Source: Fasciolopsis buskii (taxonomy: Eukaryota; Platyhelminthes; Trematoda; Plagiorchiida; Fasciolidae). Taken from it: a stretch of DNA of 64,000 nucleotides. The translations under genes were made by a program, and so were the position numbers. Below are positions 59,888 to 64,000 of this stretch, piece after piece. The notes under the pieces were generated by a model. That model did no database searches, was not told the DNA's origin, and saw nothing but the letters and a program-made list of their open reading frames with translations. Where the stretch lies: assembly GCA_008360955.1 (NCBI GenBank), contig LUCM01006287.1, positions 62,001 through 126,000 of the forward strand, written 5' to 3'. Each line of letters begins with the position of its first letter. Position 1 is the first letter of the stretch.

Positions 59888-59955
59888 CTGGGACGCGAAC
59901 CCGAACAAGGACGAACGATTCTGAGTCGAACGCCTTAGCCATTACGCTACCGGGC
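59783..59955 (-). mobile_element. SINE with tRNA-Arg-like head, copy B
   Basis: Minus-strand order: A box TAGCGTAATGG (plus 59939-59949), B box GGTTCGCGTCC (plus 59891-59901), a body with CCTAACAAGGATGAAACAGC, and a 3' end ACATGGTGAATTATTTCAT. The 3' end recurs at 22081-22118. Possible 8-base target duplication with one mismatch: GCAGACTC (59775-59782) and GCAGGCTC (59954-59961). Head, body and tail make it the most complete SINE here, about 173 bases. Confidence 0.7.
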
Positions 59956-60012
59956 AGGCTCTGAAAGGTTCACGCGATGATCAATTGTCACTGATACACC
60001 ATATTCGAATGG

Positions 60013-60312
60013 GGTGATGATATGACAGTTACAAGTGTTTCTAGAGAAAAGGTGCTCGACCTTCTCCGCACCGCTAAAATTACCACAGGGATTGGTCTTG
60101 ACAGTCTGTCTTCAGCTCAGTTTAAGAGACCAGTAAAAGATGTTAAGGCGGATTCGGCCGCCGCAAAAAGGTTCTACTGAGGAATTGGTAGATGGGAATT
60201 AATAGTGACTGAGATCTTCCGAGCAGTCGGGGTGGAAAAACGAAATTAATGGGAGTTCGAAAATCAGAGAAGCTAAATGCATCTCCGTCAGAGCCTAAAC
60301 AGCACTATGACT
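60013..60312. mobile_element. Rearranged CR1 fragment, sense then antisense
   Basis: 60013-60117 matches the CR1 relic at 15694-15808 in sense (LRTAKITTGIGLDSLSS frame). From about 60117 the sequence continues as the reverse complement of 15970 back to about 15808 (AGATGTTAAGGCG ... GAAATTAATGGGAGTT ... CAGCACTATGACT). The join is at a short shared CAG/TTTAAG stretch. The antisense part runs straight into the assembly gap at the point where it would start to complement 60013-60117. Confidence 0.75.
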
Positions 60313-61161
60313 NNNNNNNNNNNNNNNNNNNNNNNNNNNNNNNNNNNNNNNNNNNNNNNNNNNNNNNNNNNNNNNNNNNNNNNNNNNNNNNNNNNNNNNN
60401 NNNNNNNNNNNNNNNNNNNNNNNNNNNNNNNNNNNNNNNNNNNNNNNNNNNNNNNNNNNNNNNNNNNNNNNNNNNNNNNNNNNNNNNNNNNNNNNNNNNN
60501 NNNNNNNNNNNNNNNNNNNNNNNNNNNNNNNNNNNNNNNNNNNNNNNNNNNNNNNNNNNNNNNNNNNNNNNNNNNNNNNNNNNNNNNNNNNNNNNNNNNN
60601 NNNNNNNNNNNNNNNNNNNNNNNNNNNNNNNNNNNNNNNNNNNNNNNNNNNNNNNNNNNNNNNNNNNNNNNNNNNNNNNNNNNNNNNNNNNNNNNNNNNN
60701 NNNNNNNNNNNNNNNNNNNNNNNNNNNNNNNNNNNNNNNNNNNNNNNNNNNNNNNNNNNNNNNNNNNNNNNNNNNNNNNNNNNNNNNNNNNNNNNNNNNN
60801 NNNNNNNNNNNNNNNNNNNNNNNNNNNNNNNNNNNNNNNNNNNNNNNNNNNNNNNNNNNNNNNNNNNNNNNNNNNNNNNNNNNNNNNNNNNNNNNNNNNN
60901 NNNNNNNNNNNNNNNNNNNNNNNNNNNNNNNNNNNNNNNNNNNNNNNNNNNNNNNNNNNNNNNNNNNNNNNNNNNNNNNNNNNNNNNNNNNNNNNNNNNN
61001 NNNNNNNNNNNNNNNNNNNNNNNNNNNNNNNNNNNNNNNNNNNNNNNNNNNNNNNNNNNNNNNNNNNNNNNNNNNNNNNNNNNNNNNNNNNNNNNNNNNN
61101 NNNNNNNNNNNNNNNNNNNNNNNNNNNNNNNNNNNNNNNNNNNNNNNNNNNNNNNNNNNNN
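60313..61161. other. Assembly gap, 849 N
   Basis: Run of N. The long open frames across it are artefacts of untranslated N. The sequence before it predicts that the gap begins inside an inverted repeat. The sequence after it (CGTTAGCGCAACATAAATC) is unrelated. Confidence 0.99.
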
Positions 61162-61758
61162 CGTTAGCGCAACATAAATCAGTTGGGAAGAAACGTGGGG
61201 TTTGACACTGGAATTGAAAAATAAGAATAAAAATTTAACACGTCCAGCACCTTTGTGAAAAGTGAACAAAATTCGAGGAATGAATCTGAGCACCTTATTA
61301 AGGTTTGCTAGGAAATCGGCTGAATGACAACAGCACGCGCTTTTAAGATCGCGTGACTATAATATGACACGACAGCGAGAATTCTCCTATAGTTACTGAC
61401 TCTGGACAAGGGCACGGAACGAAAATGGTTTGCGAATTGAATAACTTAGATCAGACACTTTAGAATAAGATTATCGTTGCCGGTATGAGGATGTAGAAAT
61501 TCCGAGGTAATTTTTAGTGTAGCAGATAACTTCCTCACGTTGATACTCTCTTATTTTTGTACGCAAATTCTATGCAACACAATACAATACCCCAGCCTTG
61601 AAATGAGCCACGTGTATTATCTTCTACCTTTTGCCGGAGTTGATGTGTATCCGTTACATAAGCAAAGTTGATACGTTCATGTACTTCACATGAAGCAGCC
61701 GAGAACAAATCACATCTTAGCGTCGGCTATGCACAGCGAGTAATAAACAATCATCATT

Positions 61759-62285
61759 AGAATCTCATTTAAATCGTTAGAAGTGTGAATGGATGATAAG
61801 TCCATTTAAGAATCATATGGTGATTTGTCGGAGGATTTTCGTCGGTCAGGCGAGGGTAACCTTGAGAAAAGGAACAGAAGGCCCAAATGTGTTGGTTTTT
61901 ACTTTCAGTAGTATATTTTGCATGCGGATGGATGAACAAAATTCCCCCAGAAGCACAAGACCGGTTTCGCAGTTATTGCCGCTTTTCGGGTATGTGTACC
62001 CGGTACTCTCTTGTCCAACGATCCCAACAAAAATCCTCCGACGAATCACCATGTGATTCTCAAATGGACTCAACATCCATTCAAGCTCCTGACGATTCAA
62101 ATGAGATTCTAGTTAGAAACTAAGAAGGGAGCACACTAGTATAGGAACGGTTGGACAGGAGAGTACAGGGTACGCATACATGAAAAGTGGCAATAATCGC
62201 GAAACTGGTCGTGTGCTTCCGAGGAAATTTAGATTATCCACCCGTATGCGAAACATGCCATTGAAAATAAACAATCAGTGCATTT
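61759..62285. repeat. Repeat element split by an inverted copy of itself
   Basis: A minus-strand copy is continuous from 62110 down to about 61885. Its first 87 bases (62024-62110) pair with 61759-61845 on the plus strand without gaps (12 mismatches, about 86% identity). Its remainder pairs with 62144-62285 on the plus strand (shared GTTGGACA.GAGAGTAC, GCGAAAC.GGTC.TGTGCTTC). So a plus-strand copy is interrupted at 61845/62144 by about 298 bases holding the inverted copy. The element, about 230 bases, includes CATGGTGATTCGTCGGAGGA. Class unknown; it has no tRNA-like head. Confidence 0.75.
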
Positions 62286-62404
62286 TAAAAATCACCTTCC
62301 TTCTGAAACATTGTTCTTTTCCTCCTGGTTTAAGCGGCTAATAAACCTGATGATACGCACATGTGACCCTTTGTCAACAGACAAACAGCTGTTGTGTTCC
62401 TCAG

Positions 62405-62550
62405 GGATGGGCAGGTTAAAGTTCCACCCAACATCAAAAGCCTATACTGCAGTTGATCCATGGAAAGCGTCAAACTTAATGCAAACATATTCGAATATTC
62501 CTTCAAATATAATATGGACAAAATCTCAGTCAACGGTCTACTCTTCGTGA
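62405..62550 (+). CDS. Candidate 3'-terminal exon, unknown protein
   Basis: Acceptor CAGCTGTTGTGTTCCTCAG, two split-codon bases, then 47 codons to TGA at 62548-62550 (MGRLKFHPTSKAYTAVDPWK, then ASNLMQTYSNIPSNIIWTKS, QSTVYSS). An overlapping frame at 62460-62663 is also open but not from the acceptor. ATTAAA follows at about 62573. Family unknown. Confidence 0.33.
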
Positions 62551-63467
62551 TGAGTAATCTTAATCACAGCAGAATTAAAAAATATTATTCTTGGGGGTTT
62601 TGTGGTGACACCAAGAGGCACCGGCAATACAGAAAGTACAATTCACTCACACATTTCGCTTAAAGAATTAGTTGCCACAAACCCGAGTCGGGCCGGAGAA
62701 CTGCTGCCTGCAGACTAGTAGCTGCATCAATGAGATAGTGTTTTGCGGAAAAAGGGATATTCATTTACATTTTCATGTTCCAGACGTACAAAAATGATGG
62801 CTCAGTACAGGACATCCGTCAGGCAAGTCAAAGTTTGCCCGTCCGATTGCGGTCTGCGGCGTGAGCTTCCAAAGGCCTAATGCTTAGGTTAATTTTCCAA
62901 CCTGAACTACCGTTCAGTGAATGTTCCACCGGGTGATGTCAATGCATACAGAAAGGATGACAAATAGATTTGTGGAGGCTTGATATTCCATTTTGTCTGC
63001 CGATGGTTTTAGTTGACATTTATATGAGACCGAGAGAACGGTCAGTAGCACTATTGTTTCCTTATGATACCATTTAAAAGCAGACATCATTCAGACAAAA
63101 TGCATGAAATTATGAAATATAGTGAGCTCCGTAAACAATCTAGCAAACTTTTGTTATTTACTACCCAATAGAGTACATGAACGACTAACCATACAGGGAC
63201 TTGTCGAGCAGACCTGCCGGGGATCAATCCCATCATTTGTAACCATCGTGTGTAGAGTTTTCTATGCGCAACCATGTGTTCAGACCAAAAGATGATTATT
63301 TTCTCGTCGGAACACTGCTTAGGTTTGGCGATACATTAGTGCCATCAGCTCCGGTTGAAAGCAATGCAAGTAAAGTTACTAGTGAAAGAAATCCTTTGAT
63401 CTTCCGGGTACAGCGAAATGAGTAGTCATTTGTTTCACCCAAGTTTTTGTGATTCGGTACTGTATAC
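62551..63467. other. No confident gene
   Basis: The minus-strand frame of the exon at 63468 stays open to 63296 and includes a hydrophobic stretch (GFLSLVTLLALLSTGADG) that looks like a signal peptide or helix. Because a strong donor precedes it, it is probably intronic. Confidence 0.3.
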
Positions 63468-63597
63468 CTGAAATTTCGATTAGAAACAGACTTCATCGTG
63501 TGTTGATCTAATCGAACGATTTTGGCTGATTTGGCGCGTAGACGGCTACCATCTTTTGCAAGCCAATGTTTTGAGGTGCCATACTGAAAGGACGAAC
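63468..63597 (-). CDS. Internal coding exon, unknown protein
   Basis: Minus-strand acceptor GTGGTCTGGGATCACATCTGTAG and a consensus donor (AATTTCAG|GTATAC). It has two split-codon bases, 42 codons and two bases. The peptide (SSFQYGTSKHWLAKDGSRLR, then AKSAKIVRLDQHTMKSVSNR, NF) is convincing. The opening two bases complete a Cys codon with the last base of the frame ending at 63636, across 38 bases. Confidence 0.5.
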
Positions 63598-63635
63598 CTA
63601 CAGATGTGATCCCAGACCACGGGAAGGAATAACAC

Positions 63636-63858
63636 AACTATTTTGAATCTGGAAGGAAATGTCAGTCTGGCAATGTTTTCCGTGGTTCCGAGCGCAGCTG
63701 TGAGCTTCTCCATGAAAAGATTGAATCAGAGAAGTGATTTGGAAATCCAAATTCAGGGTTTCCAATGACCACGTTAGGGATAGTTCAGGTAGCAGGTACC
63801 GGTTTGAACCATTTGTGGATCGTATTAGGGGTACAATCATATTAATAGTTCCTGGCAT
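63636..63858 (-). CDS. Coding exon upstream of a 38-nt candidate intron
   Basis: A minus-strand frame of about 74 codons (MIVPLIRSTNGSNRYLLPEL, then SLTWSLETLNLDFQITSLIQ, HSCARNHGKHCQTDISFQIQ). Donor AATAGTT|GTGTTA at 63635 is weak, but the phase fits the exon at 63597 exactly. Three cysteines and polar composition suggest a secreted or extracellular region. The upstream border is not found; the frame opens with ATG at 63856-63858, which may not be the true start. Confidence 0.4.
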
Positions 63859-64000
63859 GGTGGATTGTGCTGTCTAACGGGAAGCCTCCAGTTAAAATCC
63901 ATTTATCTCAGAAAGGTTTTACGATTAATCGACGTGTGCATAAGCTTGTCATTGGAAATAGTAATATTGTCAACATTACCGAATGTTGCTTATAAACTGC
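63859..64000. other. No feature seen
   Basis: Short window end without an exon or repeat. Confidence 0.5.

Noticed and set aside
60249..61293. Open frames of about 300 codons on both strands
   Set aside because: They consist almost wholly of N from the assembly gap.
1..64000. Bacterial-type operons, CRISPR array, prophage or rRNA genes
   Set aside because: No long frames, ribosome-binding sites, regularly spaced repeats or conserved rRNA segments anywhere; splice signals and LINE/SINE relics mark the DNA as eukaryotic.

Overview
Eukaryotic genomic DNA, most likely from a parasitic flatworm and probably a digenean trematode. It is AT-rich and has no long open frames and no operons. Coding sequence appears only as short exon-like pieces between AG acceptors and GT donors. 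The two best-preserved transposon relics are an SR1/CR1-type and an SR2/RTE-type non-LTR retrotransposon, both typical of flukes. The species cannot be fixed from the sequence, and the phylum call rests on the retrotransposons plus genome style (very short introns next to kilobase-long ones).

Layout. 0-11 kb: a plus-strand terminal exon (1288-1442), minus-strand exons at 6.8-7.6 kb (possibly 9 kb), and a plus-strand exon with a membrane helix at 10.9 kb. 15.2-17.2 kb: a decayed CR1-like pol relic. 18.6-24.3 kb: plus-strand exons, a fold-back SINE insertion at 22.1 kb, and two exons apparently split by a 26-nt intron at 24.1 kb. 26.9-36.1 kb: minus-strand gene ends, each with exons that agree in phase or with a poly(A) signal, and an RTE relic at 28.9-30.1 kb. 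34.9-44.7 kb: plus-strand exons, two of them loosely like mannose-6-phosphate-receptor repeats. 47.7-58.1 kb: mixed-strand exons, including the best gene model of the window (50662-51307, three phase-coherent exons, stop and AATAAA). 55.8-62.3 kb: a repeat-rich block with tRNA-derived SINEs, a rearranged CR1 fragment ending in an 849-base assembly gap, and a nested inverted repeat. 62.4-63.9 kb: further exons, one pair separated by a candidate 38-nt intron.

No protein function could be assigned with confidence. Exon calls rest on splice-site quality, reading-frame openness, protein-like composition and, for the best ones, phase agreement between neighbours. Most of the window is intron or intergenic sequence in which I see nothing. 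No tRNA or rRNA gene, CRISPR array or bacterial-type feature was found.
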